Source: Sphingomonas sp.
GTDB lineage: Bacteria > Pseudomonadota > Alphaproteobacteria > Sphingomonadales > Sphingomonadaceae
DNA length: 64,000 nucleotides
Assembly (NCBI RefSeq): GCF_017304615.1
Contig: NZ_JAFKLZ010000004.1
Span: 124,001 to 188,000 of the forward strand
Direction: 5' to 3'
The notes under the pieces were generated by a model, which made no database searches, was not told the DNA's origin, and saw only the letters and a program-made list of their open reading frames with translations. The position numbers and the translations under genes were made by a program. How positions within the stretch are numbered: the stretch's first letter is position 1; every line of letters begins with the position of its first letter. Shown here in pieces: positions 9,023-18,291 of this stretch.

Positions 9023-10033
9023 ATGACCGATTTCGCCCACCTGACGCAGGTGCTGCGTACACCGCTCGAACTGAACAACGTCAAAGCCGGTCAGAAGGTA
9101 ATGATCCTGACCGACACCGGCATGGATCCCATCCTGTGGCAGGCGTTGCAGGCCGCGACGGATCAGCTCGGCGCCGAGCCGATCGTCGCAATCATGAACA
9201 AGCGCGAGACCCATTCGACCGACCCGCTGCATCCCCTGATGGCCGCCGCGCTCGATGACGACACGGATCTGTGCCTCTATCTCACTAGCACCGCGATGGC
9301 GCACGCCAAGTTCAACGACGCGATGCAGGATGCGGGCAAGAGCATCGTGCTGATGGAGGAACTGACTCCGGCGATGCTTGCGCCCGGCGGGCCGGCCACC
9401 GCAGACTATCGAGCGCTGGACCGTCTCGGCAAACGGATCGCCGAGGCCTTCACCGCGGGAGACACCGTGCGCGTGACGTGCCCCAACGGCACGGACCTGA
9501 CCGCGAACATCACGGGCCGGATGGGCCGGTCGATCGCAGGCTTCCCGTTCCCGATGGGCACGGGATCAGGCTGCGCCTTCCCCGACGGCGAAGCACACGT
9601 CTGTCCCGTCGAGGGCACCGGCGAAGGACGCATCGTTTTCGATCTCACCGCGCACAATACCGGACTGCTCGAAGAGCCGATCGTGATGACGGTGGAAAAG
9701 GGCTTCGTGACCCGTATCGAGGGCGGCCGCGGCGCGGCGATCTGGCGCGATACGCTCGACCGGTTCGCGGACCCCAACAACTACAACTGCCCGGCAGAGA
9801 TCGCGATCGGGCTAAATCCGCGCGTGACTCCGACGGGCCTGATGCGCACCGACAAGAAGAAATACGGCGCCGTCCATATCGGTATCGGCGATACGATCGC
9901 GCTCGGAGGCACCTGTCATGCCCGGCTCCGCCTCGAAGGGGTCATCGACAAGCCCGAAGTCACCGTCGACGGCGAGGTGCTGACTCGCGGCGGCGACATC
10001 CTGGTCGACGAATGGAACACGCGCGACTCCTGA
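9023..10033 (+). CDS. NicX/M29-fold protein, copy 2
   Basis: This 336-residue paralogue of the protein at 635-1648 starts at the ATG at 9023, with GAGG 6 nt upstream; an earlier TTG (9002) overlaps the preceding gene and is less likely. The same metal-site-like segments are present (PDGEAHVCPVE, CPAEIAIGLNP, GAVHIGIGD), and again RLE stands where HxD is expected. The C-terminal part is nearly identical to copy 1 while the region around residues 60-120 is more diverged, so substrate preference may differ. It forms a two-gene unit with mmgE copy 2. Ring cleavage or hydrolysis is inferred from fold only. Confidence 0.75.
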   Translation: MTDFAHLTQVLRTPLELNNVKAGQKVMILTDTGMDPILWQALQAATDQLGAEPIVAIMNKRETHSTDPLHPLMAAALDDDTDLCLYLTSTAMAHAKFNDAMQDAGKSIVLMEELTPAMLAPGGPATADYRALDRLGKRIAEAFTAGDTVRVTCPNGTDLTANITGRMGRSIAGFPFPMGTGSGCAFPDGEAHVCPVEGTGEGRIVFDLTAHNTGLLEEPIVMTVEKGFVTRIEGGRGAAIWRDTLDRFADPNNYNCPAEIAIGLNPRVTPTGLMRTDKKKYGAVHIGIGDTIALGGTCHARLRLEGVIDKPEVTVDGEVLTRGGDILVDEWNTRDS

Positions 10034-10047
10034 TCGCGCGTGTTCGA

Positions 10048-10845
10048 TCAGTAGGCACGCATCCGCGCACTGTCATTGGCGTGGCTGAGCGCCGCCGCCC
10101 GCTCGCGCAGGATGGCGCCAAGTTCGGGTTCGCGCGACGGGTCGAAGCGGAATTCGGGGATCGTGAGGCACAGGCTGCCCACCGGCTTACCCGCACTATC
10201 GCACACCGGTGACGCCAAGCCCACCGCGCCCGCCATTCGCTGCGCGTTGGTCCGGGCATAACCACGCGCCGCGATGAGCCGCAGTTCCTCCCGAAACTCG
10301 GGATAGGGCGGCAACTCCGCCCCCGTCACCGGGGAGGGGCCGGTCTTGAGATAGATCGCCCGGATTTCGTTCTCGCACAGCGTCGCCAGGATCGCACGCC
10401 CCGACGCCCCCCACGCGATCGACAATTGTGAGAAAAGCTCGGGCCGATACGTCAGCGGATTTGGCGCCGCCACCGTGTGCACCAGCGTGAGCTTGTGTTC
10501 GGACGGCAGGTAGAGCGTCAGCATGCTGAACTCGCCAGATTCCGCCGACAGGCCCCGCATGATCGGGTCCGCGAGTTCGGTGAATCCCAGCTTGCGCGAT
10601 ACCAGGCATCCGAGCCGATACAATTCGCCCCCTACCCGATAGCTTTGAAAGCGCTTGCCGCGTTCGACGAAGCCCTGGTCCATCAGAAGATGAAGCAAGC
10701 GGTGAGCGGTGCTCGGCGGCAACGCCAAGTCGCGCGCCAACGTCGTGACCGCGACTTCGCCATCCTGTTCGGCGAGATAGCGGATTAACTCCGACGTTCG
10801 CGCTACCGTGCCGGTCGGACGCTCACGGGCACTTTCTTGCAGCAT
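10048..10845 (-). CDS. IclR-family transcriptional regulator 1
   Basis: This 265-residue regulator has an N-terminal winged helix-turn-helix (VTTLARDLALPPSTAHRLLHLL, described here only by its ends: residues about 33-54) and a C-terminal IclR effector domain (AWGASGRAILATL, RGYARTNAQRMAGAVGLASPV). IclR proteins of this sort usually sense an aromatic acid or a pathway intermediate and often activate the catabolic genes. ACGGGGAA precedes the ATG. It converges with NicX-like copy 2, and its own upstream region carries two tandem TTCCG-N5-CGGAA-type repeats, suggesting autoregulation. Confidence 0.92.
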   Translation of the reverse strand: MLQESARERPTGTVARTSELIRYLAEQDGEVAVTTLARDLALPPSTAHRLLHLLMDQGFVERGKRFQSYRVGGELYRLGCLVSRKLGFTELADPIMRGLSAESGEFSMLTLYLPSEHKLTLVHTVAAPNPLTYRPELFSQLSIAWGASGRAILATLCENEIRAIYLKTGPSPVTGAELPPYPEFREELRLIAARGYARTNAQRMAGAVGLASPVCDSAGKPVGSLCLTIPEFRFDPSREPELGAILRERAAALSHANDSARMRAY

Positions 10846-10905
10846 TTCCCCGTCCCATTCTTTCTTACTTTGGTCGGAGTTTTCGCCCCTCGGTCACGTT
10901 AGTCA

Positions 10906-10956
10906 ATAATATCGGAAACTTGTTCCGTTGAGCGGAACGATTTCAGTGAACGGACA
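10906..10956. promoter_or_regulatory. Tandem IclR-type operators upstream of IclR gene 1
   Basis: The perfect repeat GTTCCG-TTGAG-CGGAAC (10922-10938) is followed at a distance of 18 bp by the weaker ATTTCA-GTGAA-CGGACA (10940-10956). On the minus strand a TATTAT (10911 to 10906) could be the -10 of the IclR gene; its -35 region then lies under the first operator, which suits autorepression. Promoter use is inferred. Confidence 0.55.
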
Positions 10957-10992
10957 AGCAATAGGGGGAGGGCATCGGCCCTCCCCTGGCCG

Positions 10993-12423
<1,431 letters not shown>

Positions 12424-12471
12424 CTACAATGTTCAAGCCGCCGGCTACGCGGCGCTTGCCCCTTTTTATGC

Positions 12472-12501
12472 GTGACAATATTGGTATGCAATACATACAA
12501 T
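12472..12501 (+). promoter_or_regulatory. purU promoter with GTATG-N5-CATAC operator
   Basis: GTGACA (12472-12477), 18 nt, then TACAAT (12496-12501) form a candidate promoter for purU. The perfect inverted repeat GTATG-CAATA-CATAC (12484-12498) covers the spacer and part of the -10, a typical repressor position. The same repeat stands upstream of the aldehyde dehydrogenase gene at 35993-36009. The MarR encoded at the end of the purU operon is the nearest candidate binder (inference). The site would also affect the divergent ligM. Confidence 0.6.
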
Positions 12502-12528
12502 ATTAAACGCTCTGGGGAAGATGACGAA

Positions 12529-13386
12529 ATGACCCGAATGGCCCATATCCTCACGCTATCGTGCGCGGACCAGCCCGGCCTGGTCGCCGACATCGCCAGC
12601 CAGCTTTTCGCGGGCGGGGGCAACATCCTTGAGGCTCAGCAATTCGACGACGTCGAAACCGATCGCTTCTTCATGCGAATACTGTTCGACGCCGCGCCCG
12701 ATGCCGGCGAGGCGATCCGCGCGCGTATCGCGGATGCCGCCACACGTTTCGAAATGACCTGGCGGATGCGCGAACGTGACCGGCGGACGCGCGTGCTACT
12801 GCTCGTATCCAGGATGGATCATTGCCTGGGCGACCTGCTATATCGCACGCGCATCGGCGAACTGCCGATGGACGTGGCCGGCATCGTCTCCAATCACCCA
12901 CGCTCGGCGCTCAACGTGTCGTTGATCGGCGACATCCCGTTTCATCACCTGCCGATCAAGCCCGATACCAAGCCGCAGCAGGAAGCGCAGATCAAGGCGC
13001 TGGTCGATCAGACCGGCGCCGAGCTGGTGGTGCTGGCGCGATACATGCAGATATTGTCGGATGATCTCGCGACCTTCCTGTCAGGACGCTGCATCAACAT
13101 CCATCACAGTTTCCTGCCCGGCTTCAAAGGCGCCAAACCGTACCACCAGGCGCATGCGCGTGGCGTGAAGATGATCGGGGCGACGGCCCATTACATCACT
13201 GCAGACCTCGATGAAGGGCCGATTATCGTGCAGGATGTCGAGGCGGTGAGCCACGCCGATACGCCCGAGGACATGGTCCGCAAGGGCCGCGACATCGAAC
13301 GGCGCGTGCTGGCCCGCGCGGTGCGCTATCAGTTGGAGGATCGCGTCCTGCTGAACGGCACCAAAACCATCGTTTTTACTGGCTGA
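12529..13386 (+). CDS. purU: Formyltetrahydrofolate deformylase PurU
   Basis: This 285-residue enzyme hydrolyses 10-formyl-THF to THF and formate. An N-terminal ACT domain ([20 protein letters not shown]) is followed by a formyltransferase-like hydrolase domain with [27 protein letters not shown] and [17 protein letters not shown], containing the Asn, His and Asp catalytic set. The ATG at 12529 has GGGGAAG 8 nt upstream. In a LigM-using cell this step frees THF for further demethylation. folD follows after 6 nt. Confidence 0.96.
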   Translation: MTRMAHILTLSCADQPGLVADIASQLFAGGGNILEAQQFDDVETDRFFMRILFDAAPDAGEAIRARIADAATRFEMTWRMRERDRRTRVLLLVSRMDHCLGDLLYRTRIGELPMDVAGIVSNHPRSALNVSLIGDIPFHHLPIKPDTKPQQEAQIKALVDQTGAELVVLARYMQILSDDLATFLSGRCINIHHSFLPGFKGAKPYHQAHARGVKMIGATAHYITADLDEGPIIVQDVEAVSHADTPEDMVRKGRDIERRVLARAVRYQLEDRVLLNGTKTIVFTG

Positions 13387-13392
13387 TCCGTC

Positions 13393-14253
13393 GTGGCGGT
13401 AGTGATTGACGGCAAGGCGCTTGCAGAGCGCGTGACACGCGAGACGGCGCTGCGTGCAGCGAACCTGACCTCCGAACGGGGGATCGTTCCGGGACTGGCG
13501 GTGATCCTGATCGGTGACGATCCGGCCAGCCGAATCTACGTTGACCGCAAGGTCGCGCAGGCAAGCAAAGCCGGGGTGCGTTCGTTTGAGCATCGCCTGC
13601 CCGCCGACACGCCGGAACAGGAATTGCTGCGGCTGATCGCGGCGTCCAACGCGGACCCCGCGGTGCACGGCATCCTTATCCAATTGCCGCTTCCGCCCCA
13701 GATCGATTCGGCGCGCGTGCTCGACGCGATCGATCCGACGAAGGACGTCGATGGCTTTCATCCCGTGAATGTCGGCAGGCTGTCCACGGGGACCGGCGGA
13801 TTGGTGCCGTGCACGCCGCTCGGATGCATGCTGCTGTTGGAAACGGTAATCGACGATTTCAGCGGGCTGAAGGCAGTCGTGATCGGCAAATCGAACATCG
13901 TCGGCAAGCCGGTGGCGCTGCTCCTCCTCGAACGCGAATGCACCGTGACGGTCACGCATATCCTCACCCGGAACCTTCCAGAGATCGCCCGCACGGCGGA
14001 CATCTTGGTGGTGGCCGCGGGTAGCCCGGGGCTGGTCGAGGGTAGCTGGATAAAACCCGGCGCGGTGGTAATCGATGTCGGCATCAACCGCGTCTCCGGC
14101 ATCGACGGCCGGGCGCCGATCGTTGGCGATGTCGCGCGCGAAGGGGTGGATCATGCCGCCGCAATCACGCCAGTGCCGGGCGGTGTCGGCCCGATGACGA
14201 TCGCATGCCTGCTGGCCAATACAGTGCGCGCCGCCGAACGCCATGGCGTTTGA
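13393..14253 (+). CDS. folD: Methylenetetrahydrofolate dehydrogenase/cyclohydrolase FolD
   Basis: This 286-residue bifunctional enzyme oxidises 5,10-methylene-THF to methenyl-THF and hydrolyses it to 10-formyl-THF, feeding PurU. The active-site segment DPASRIYVDRKVAQASKAG holds the Tyr and Lys of the family; DPTKDVDGFHPVN, PCTPLGCM and the nucleotide loop VVIGKSNIVGKPVA follow. It starts with GTG, 6 nt after purU. Its place between purU and folB and opposite ligM indicates a dedicated copy for O-demethylation; a housekeeping copy may exist elsewhere. Confidence 0.96.
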   Translation: MAVVIDGKALAERVTRETALRAANLTSERGIVPGLAVILIGDDPASRIYVDRKVAQASKAGVRSFEHRLPADTPEQELLRLIAASNADPAVHGILIQLPLPPQIDSARVLDAIDPTKDVDGFHPVNVGRLSTGTGGLVPCTPLGCMLLLETVIDDFSGLKAVVIGKSNIVGKPVALLLLERECTVTVTHILTRNLPEIARTADILVVAAGSPGLVEGSWIKPGAVVIDVGINRVSGIDGRAPIVGDVAREGVDHAAAITPVPGGVGPMTIACLLANTVRAAERHGV

Positions 14254-14608
14254 AAGCGAAGCGCTGCACGAAGTCACGGTGACCGCGCTTCAAGTCGCGG
14301 CGGACATTGGCGTTTACACACACGAGCATGGTCGCCCCCAGCCGTTGCTCGTCGACGTCATCGTTCGGATCACACCGCCCGAGGCTGACCGGCTGGAACA
14401 GAGCATCGATTACCAGCGCATCGCCGACGACGCTTACAAACTAGGCACCAGCCGCATCGCGCTGATCGAAACATATGCGCTGCGATTGGCGCAATGCTGT
14501 CTTTCGCATCCGCGCGCCCTTGCCGCCGAAGTTCGTGTTTCCAAACCCGGCGCGTTGCGTGGGGCGCTTGCGGGTACGCGCGTCCTGCTGACTCGGACGC
14601 TCGCATGA
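14243..14608 (+). CDS. folB: Dihydroneopterin aldolase-type protein (FolB)
   Basis: This 121-residue protein of the FolB tunnelling fold makes 6-hydroxymethyl-dihydropterin for folate synthesis. It shows IGVYTHEHGRPQPLLVDV (the conserved segment with the catalytic Glu), DYQRIADDAYKL, IETYALRLAQ and VRVSKPGAL, with the Lys of the family's KP motif. The start overlaps folD by 11 nt. Having a folate-synthesis gene inside a demethylation operon suggests that THF supply is raised together with demand. Sequence alone does not separate aldolase from epimerase activity. Confidence 0.85.
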   Translation: MAFESEALHEVTVTALQVAADIGVYTHEHGRPQPLLVDVIVRITPPEADRLEQSIDYQRIADDAYKLGTSRIALIETYALRLAQCCLSHPRALAAEVRVSKPGALRGALAGTRVLLTRTLA

Positions 14609-14684
14609 CGCGGATGTCGAATACTGGACCTTGTCGCCGTAATCGCGCAGGGCATCTACAGATGAATCTTACTGACGGGGGTTG

Positions 14685-15143
14685 GTGTTGACGCAACCAA
14701 ATTATGCGCCGCCAACGGACGACGGGGGGATCGGCGCCATTGGCGACATCCTGGGGTTCCATATCCGCCTGGCGCACGGCGCAGTCTATCGCCACTTCAT
14801 GGACACGTTCGAGCATCTCGGACTGACACAGAAACAGGTCTCCGTGCTGTGGCTGATGGACGACCATCCCGGTATCGCTCAAGCAGAACTCGCGAGACGG
14901 CTCCAAATGGATCGCGCCACCGTGATGGCGATCGTAAACCGGTTGCAAGCGCGCGACTTTCTCGAGCGAGGCCAATCGAGCGAGGACCGGCGGCGCCAGA
15001 CGCTGACGCTGCGCCCTGCAGGGAAGGCCGCGCTTGTGGAGGCGCGCAAGGCGATCGCGGAACATGAGAAATGGCTGAAGCAGCGTTTCAACAAGCGCGA
15101 ATTCAAGCAGCTGATCGGACTGCTGACGCGAATACACGGCTAG
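14685..15143 (+). CDS. MarR-family regulator 1
   Basis: This 152-residue protein has the MarR layout: N-terminal dimer helix, then QKQVSVLWLMDD, AELARRLQMDRATVMAIVNR (recognition helix) and the wing SSEDRRRQTLTL. Such proteins repress aromatic catabolic genes and release DNA on binding a CoA thioester or phenolic acid. The GTG at 14685 has GGGGG 4 nt upstream; TTG at 14682 or 14688 is possible. It ends the purU-folD-folB series (76-nt gap) and converges with the Rieske beta gene 3 nt away. It is the best candidate for the GTATG-N5-CATAC sites. Confidence 0.9.
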   Translation: MLTQPNYAPPTDDGGIGAIGDILGFHIRLAHGAVYRHFMDTFEHLGLTQKQVSVLWLMDDHPGIAQAELARRLQMDRATVMAIVNRLQARDFLERGQSSEDRRRQTLTLRPAGKAALVEARKAIAEHEKWLKQRFNKREFKQLIGLLTRIHG

Positions 15144-15146
15144 AAT

Positions 15147-15641
15147 TCAGATCGAATAGAAATCGACGACCGTGGGAATGGTATCGTTTAGCAGCACGAT
15201 TTTCTTAGCGGCGATCCGCCATGCGCCGCTCTCCATTCTTAGCCGATGCTGATAGCGGCCGAAAAAGGAATGGCTGCGCTCCGCGCGTACATCGTGCAAG
15301 TGCACGACGAAGGATGCGGTGACATCCGCCACTTCCGCACCGCTGCTCGAGACGACCACATTGCTGATGCAATGGACGCAGCGCGGTCTCGGCCTCGACG
15401 CGACCGATTGCCCGGATCTCGCACGGACGACACGATCCTCCAAACCGGTGCGGCCTTCGTAATAGATCAATGACAACTCTACGCCCGGGTCGGCGGTCAG
15501 CGTCTCCTCATCCCGCCAAGCGGGCATCCAGAATATCGCGTCGTGGGTGTAGAGATTGAGCCATTCGTCCCACCGCCCGTAGTCGAGCAGCGCGGCCTCA
15601 CGGTAGAGCAGGTCTTCCGCTTCGGCGCGGTTCAGCGTCAT
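15147..15641 (-). CDS. Aromatic ring-hydroxylating dioxygenase, beta subunit
   Basis: This 164-residue small subunit of a BenAB-type Rieske dioxygenase has a structural role in the hexameric oxygenase. Family features: AEDLLYREAALLDYGRWDEWLNLY (read as residues about 8-31), FWMPAW, SLIYYEGRTGLEDRV, SNVVV, and the C-terminal GRYQHRLRMESGAWRIAAKK. The start overlaps the alpha subunit stop as ATGA. It is the last gene of the receptor-TauD-ThDP-MFS-alpha-beta operon. Confidence 0.92.
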   Translation of the reverse strand: MTLNRAEAEDLLYREAALLDYGRWDEWLNLYTHDAIFWMPAWRDEETLTADPGVELSLIYYEGRTGLEDRVVRARSGQSVASRPRPRCVHCISNVVVSSSGAEVADVTASFVVHLHDVRAERSHSFFGRYQHRLRMESGAWRIAAKKIVLLNDTIPTVVDFYSI

Positions 15642-16990
15642 GGCCTCAATCCCTCGAGCACCGGGCCCAGCCGCCGAGCCCACTCGCGATAATAAGCGTG
15701 GTAAAGCGTCTCGTCGCACAGCTGCGAATCCGCGAGCACGCTGCGCGCCGGGGCGACGCCGATCGCATCGGACAACGGGTTGCCGCCTTCTCGGCTCGCC
15801 ATCATGCCGCGCGCATAGCCCTGCAGCCACGGATCAACCGGGCTCGCATGGCCGCGCTGGCAGCTTTCATAAGCTGTCGTGTCGTCGGGCGTGGCCATCC
15901 CGGAAGGATTGAAGAAATCCTCATACTGTCGGATCCGCTGGCGGCGTGCCGCGGCGCTTTCGCCTTTCGGCGCGATGCACCAGGTCCGCATCAGCGTGCG
16001 CCCGGACGCAAGCGGCTGGATGACTCGCAACTGGCTCGACGCATTTTCGGCGATCTGGAGGTTCGGGAAGATCGTCAGGTTGCGCATGTTGAACACCCAG
16101 TCGCGCCCCGCATCGCCGTGGCGCGCGCGGATCGCGTCGGCGCTTTCATGCAGCGGATGAGCCTCCGCGTCGCCGATACGCCCCCAGTTGAGCACGTGGC
16201 CGTGATCAAAACTGTAGCTGCCGCCCTGTACGCCCTCGGCATCTTCGCGCCACGCCTGTGATTCTTCCCAGATGGATCGCACGGCGGTCGCGCCTTCGCC
16301 GCACTGCCGACGTTCCATGATCTTTATGTAGGAGGGGTGCGTCGAGGTGAAGTGGTAGGCGTCCGAACAGTTTTCGAGCTGGAGTTTCCAATTTGCGTCA
16401 TAGGTGAAGCTTACCGCGCCGGGCACCAGCTCGATCCCCGCCTCGGGTTGGCCCACGACCAGGTCCAGGAAGTGCGCGGCCTCGCCGAGATGCTCCGCGA
16501 GCGGCGGGACGCCAGGCTCGAGACTGCCGAACAGGAACCCGGCATGTTCGGCAAAGTGCGGCAGCGCAGCGAGATCGTGACCGTCGCGGTCGAACGACTC
16601 GGTATAGCAACCCGCGCGCTGCCACTTGATCCCGCGGTTCCGGCCCGCGCTGTCGAATGTCCAGCTGTGGTACGGGCAGACGTGGAGACGAGAATTGCCC
16701 TGCTGCGTCTGGGCTACCTGCGCCCCTTTGTGGGGGCAGGAATTGACGAAGGCGCGCAACTGGCCGTCGCCGTCGCGCATCACCAGGATCGGGACCCTGC
16801 CCGCTCGCGTCGTGAAGAAATCATGCGCGGCGGGCGCTTGCGACGCGAGGCCGAGAAATACCCAGCCGCCCTCGAAAATGTGCTGCATCTCGAGTTCGAA
16901 CAGCTCAGGCTCGCGAAATATTGCGCGATTGACGCGGAACACGCCGTCGCCCGGACGATCGTCGATCAACCAGGACAAAGCGGCCGTCAC
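15638..16990 (-). CDS. Aromatic ring-hydroxylating dioxygenase, alpha subunit (benzoate/toluate type)
   Basis: The large subunit has 450 residues. The Rieske [2Fe-2S] site is CPHKGAQV ... CPYHSWTF, and the mononuclear iron site is ENCSDAYHFTSTHPSY (D-x2-H-x4-H). The C-terminal IAPKGES ... RIRQYEDFFNPSGMATPDD is characteristic of BenA/XylX/AntA enzymes, which make cis-diols from benzoate-like acids. The third iron ligand region reads IFPNLQIAENAS, so Glu (or Asn) appears where Asp is usual. The GTG start at 16990 overlaps the MFS stop. No ferredoxin, reductase or diol dehydrogenase gene is next to it, so electrons must come from elsewhere. Confidence 0.93.
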   Translation of the reverse strand: MTAALSWLIDDRPGDGVFRVNRAIFREPELFELEMQHIFEGGWVFLGLASQAPAAHDFFTTRAGRVPILVMRDGDGQLRAFVNSCPHKGAQVAQTQQGNSRLHVCPYHSWTFDSAGRNRGIKWQRAGCYTESFDRDGHDLAALPHFAEHAGFLFGSLEPGVPPLAEHLGEAAHFLDLVVGQPEAGIELVPGAVSFTYDANWKLQLENCSDAYHFTSTHPSYIKIMERRQCGEGATAVRSIWEESQAWREDAEGVQGGSYSFDHGHVLNWGRIGDAEAHPLHESADAIRARHGDAGRDWVFNMRNLTIFPNLQIAENASSQLRVIQPLASGRTLMRTWCIAPKGESAAARRQRIRQYEDFFNPSGMATPDDTTAYESCQRGHASPVDPWLQGYARGMMASREGGNPLSDAIGVAPARSVLADSQLCDETLYHAYYREWARRLGPVLEGLRP

Positions 16991-18291
16991 GCCGTGGCGC
17001 CTGTGGACTCGACCTCGCTTTGGGATACTGCGGCGGCGTAACGGCGTCCGGCTCGCCAGAAGCACATAGCGGCCAGCACTGGGGTTATGGCGATAAGCAA
17101 CATCGAATAGCGGATCGCTTCGTGGCCGAGGCGATCCTTGAGCAGATCGTTGACGATCCCGACCGCGGTCGGGCCGAGCGCATTGCCGATCAGACTGGCG
17201 CCGAGCAACACTACCGAGATGGCCAGTGCGCGGCGGCGTGGGCCAACGATCGTCACGACTGCGGCGAAGATCGGCGCCTGGTGGATCAACGTGAAGAAAC
17301 TGCTGATCGCAAAACCGCCTATCCAGGCGGCGTAGCTATTCCCCAGCAGGAACACGGCTTCCGCCGGGCCGGCCAGCAGGCAGGCGATCGCCGGAATGCC
17401 GATCCGCCAAAACGCGCGATCCTTGGGCAGTCGGTCGATCAGCGCGCCCCCCATCAGGATACCGGCAAGCCCGATCAACCCGCGCGTCGGGCCGACGATG
17501 TTCGCAACCTCGCTGACAGACAAATGATGGACCCGCACGAAAAAGGTCGGCGTCCACGCCCCCGCCGCCCAGACATTCGCCCCCATCAGTGTCACACCCG
17601 CGAAGATCCACGCAAAGCAGCGGTCGGAAAAAAGAGCGGCAAGATCTCCCCAAAGCGACCGCGCGAACGATAGGCGGGCTGGCGCCGGAGACATGCGCGG
17701 CGGTTCCTTGACGGTGAACATCGTCACCAGCGCGAGAATGACGCCCGGCAGTCCCATCACCACGAACATCGCGCGCCAGCCGTAGTGCTGGGCGATCCAC
17801 CCGGCGAGCGGGAAGAGGGCGATATAGGCAAGCGGCGCGGCGGCACCAAAGATGGCGAGCGCCAGCGGCCGGCGATCCGGCTTGAAAAGATCGGCAATGA
17901 TCGAGTTCGACGGCGCCATCCCGCACGCCTCTCCCGCGCCCATCAGCAACCGCACGGCGCCCAGCTGCCAGATCGTCGCGACGTAGCCGGTGAGCGCCGT
18001 CATCACGCTCCAGAACGCCAATCCGGCGGCTATGATGTTGCGCCGGTTCACGCGGTCCGCGAGCCAGGCGATCGGGATGCCGAGCGTCGAGTAAAAGAGG
18101 ATGAAGGCGAGGCCGGACACCAGGCCAAGCACCGTATCGGACGACCCCAGTTCTTTCTTGATCGCTGGCAGCGCGAGTCCGAGCAGCGAGCGGTCGAGGT
18201 AGTTGAAGACCGAAACGAACGTCAGCACGATCAGCGGCCATGTCGCCGGCCACGGCCAGGGCGACCGATCGGCGGCGCGTGCGTCGCTCAC
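16987..18291 (-). CDS. MFS transporter (Spinster-like)
   Basis: This 434-residue, 12-helix inner-membrane permease has FVSVFNYLDRSLLGLALP in helix 1 and the MFS loop ADRVNRRN between helices 2 and 3, with GAGEACGMAPSNSIIADLF in helix 4-5, as in Spinster-like carriers often found beside aromatic degradation genes. It has a GTG start overlapping the ThDP enzyme stop, and its own stop overlaps the Rieske alpha start. The cargo is probably the acid oxidised by the dioxygenase (inference). Confidence 0.88.
   Translation of the reverse strand: MSDARAADRSPWPWPATWPLIVLTFVSVFNYLDRSLLGLALPAIKKELGSSDTVLGLVSGLAFILFYSTLGIPIAWLADRVNRRNIIAAGLAFWSVMTALTGYVATIWQLGAVRLLMGAGEACGMAPSNSIIADLFKPDRRPLALAIFGAAAPLAYIALFPLAGWIAQHYGWRAMFVVMGLPGVILALVTMFTVKEPPRMSPAPARLSFARSLWGDLAALFSDRCFAWIFAGVTLMGANVWAAGAWTPTFFVRVHHLSVSEVANIVGPTRGLIGLAGILMGGALIDRLPKDRAFWRIGIPAIACLLAGPAEAVFLLGNSYAAWIGGFAISSFFTLIHQAPIFAAVVTIVGPRRRALAISVVLLGASLIGNALGPTAVGIVNDLLKDRLGHEAIRYSMLLIAITPVLAAMCFWRAGRRYAAAVSQSEVESTGATA

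Noticed and set aside
635-10033. Nicotinate (nic) degradation cluster
   Set aside because: Only the NicX-like fold is present; NicC, NicD, NicE and NicF partners are absent and the metal pair differs.
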